The notes under the pieces: generated by a model
Told to the model about the DNA's origin: nothing
Seen by the model: the letters and a program-made list of their open reading frames with translations, nothing else
The model's database searches: none
NCBI GenBank assembly: GCA_041859945.1
Contig: JBFLGC010000064.1
Location: 1-13,405, forward strand
Reading direction: 5' to 3'
DNA from: Tetragenococcus sp041859945
GTDB taxonomy: Bacteria > Bacillota > Bacilli > Lactobacillales > Enterococcaceae
Length of the DNA stretch: 13,405 bases
Shown here: positions 13,307 through 13,405 of the stretch, one piece after another
Layout: each line of letters starts with the position of its first letter
Numbering within the stretch: the first letter of the stretch is position 1
Program-made: the position numbers and the translations under genes

Positions 13307-13335
13307 CTACCTGTTTGCGACAGGTAGGTTCTTTG
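13307..13335 (+). terminator. Terminator of the exporter operon, target of the group II intron
   Basis: CCTACCTGT and ACAGGTAGG form a perfect 9-bp GC-rich stem with a 5-base TTGCG loop, followed by TTCTTTG. The intron starts six bases after the stem, splitting or directly following the T-tract. Confidence 0.75.
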
Positions 13336-13405
13336 GTGCGCCCTGCATGGGTAATCACTTGGCGGTGAAAGTCCGCTACAGGCTTGGCAGTAGGAACTGT
13401 TAGCG
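13336..13405 (+). mobile_element. 5' end of a group II intron (partial)
   Basis: GTGCGCCCTGCATGGG at 13336 is the conserved 5' splice end of bacterial group II introns. It is followed by the domain I pattern GGCGGTGAAAGTCCGCTACA and then GGCAGTAGGAACTGTTAGCG, familiar from many bacterial copies. The intron folds into a ribozyme and normally encodes a reverse transcriptase/maturase in domain IV, which lies beyond the window. Insertion just after a terminator hairpin is the habit of class C introns, so class C or a relative is likely, but 70 bases do not settle the class. Orientation is the same as the upstream operon. Confidence 0.85.

Noticed and set aside
13165..13368. Plus-strand 67-codon frame from GTG with one hydrophobic stretch (LTLILLSVPIFLFIL)
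   Set aside because: It has a weak start context, overlaps the 29-codon ORF in another frame and reads through the terminator into the group II intron, so its C-terminus is not a natural protein. It could be a membrane-protein relic, but the evidence is thin.

Overview
The window looks like a chromosomal segment from a low-GC Gram-positive of the Lactobacillales, most likely Enterococcus or a close relative. The reasons are strong AGGAGG-type ribosome binding sites, extended -10 promoters, a PepC-type aminopeptidase, an Rgg-type regulator, a CodY-like box and a Gram-positive TraX homologue. The genus is an inference. Most of the window is moderate in GC, but about 10.27-13.30 kb is clearly more AT-rich.

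Layout. 1-103 is the 3' end of an unidentified gene, closed by a terminator at 172-225. 206-843 (minus) is a type II toxin-antitoxin pair, with a Phd/YefM-like antitoxin and a YafQ-like toxin overlapping by ATGA, and a palindrome lying over its promoter. 1028-1570 is a RimJ/RimL-type acetyltransferase gene broken by one in-frame stop. 1606-1902 (minus) is a small nucleoside-2-deoxyribosyltransferase-like protein, divergent from pepC (2060-3376). 3421-3690 holds a tandem 35-bp repeat and a terminator. 3691-5007 (minus) is a cytosolic GH28-type beta-helix enzyme, 5086-5946 (minus) a TraX-family membrane protein and 6113-6340 a small two-helix membrane protein.

From 6.5 to 8.5 kb the DNA is patchy. 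It holds a YhbS-like GNAT acetyltransferase, two small unrecognised genes, and at least two stretches that read like broken coding sequence. One of these resembles part of the anthrax-lethal-factor-like metalloendopeptidase fold but lacks the zinc site. A dyad-rich spacer with repeated CTAGGTA follows. 8502-8798 (minus) is a small three-helix membrane protein divergent from a DUF2812-like membrane protein (8941-9693). A MerR regulator (9781-10170, minus) follows, convergent with it across a shared terminator.

The right end, AT-rich and probably acquired, is an Rgg/MutR-type regulator (10273-11289, minus) divergent from an ABC exporter half (11483-13111, plus). The exporter overlaps by eight bases a 29-codon ORF ending in a Gly-Gly segment plus seven residues. 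This arrangement fits a pheromone- or peptide-linked export cassette, but no modification enzyme or proven peptide is visible. A strong terminator ends the unit, and a group II intron starts six bases after its stem (13336) and runs off the window, the placement expected of terminator-targeting (class C-like) introns.
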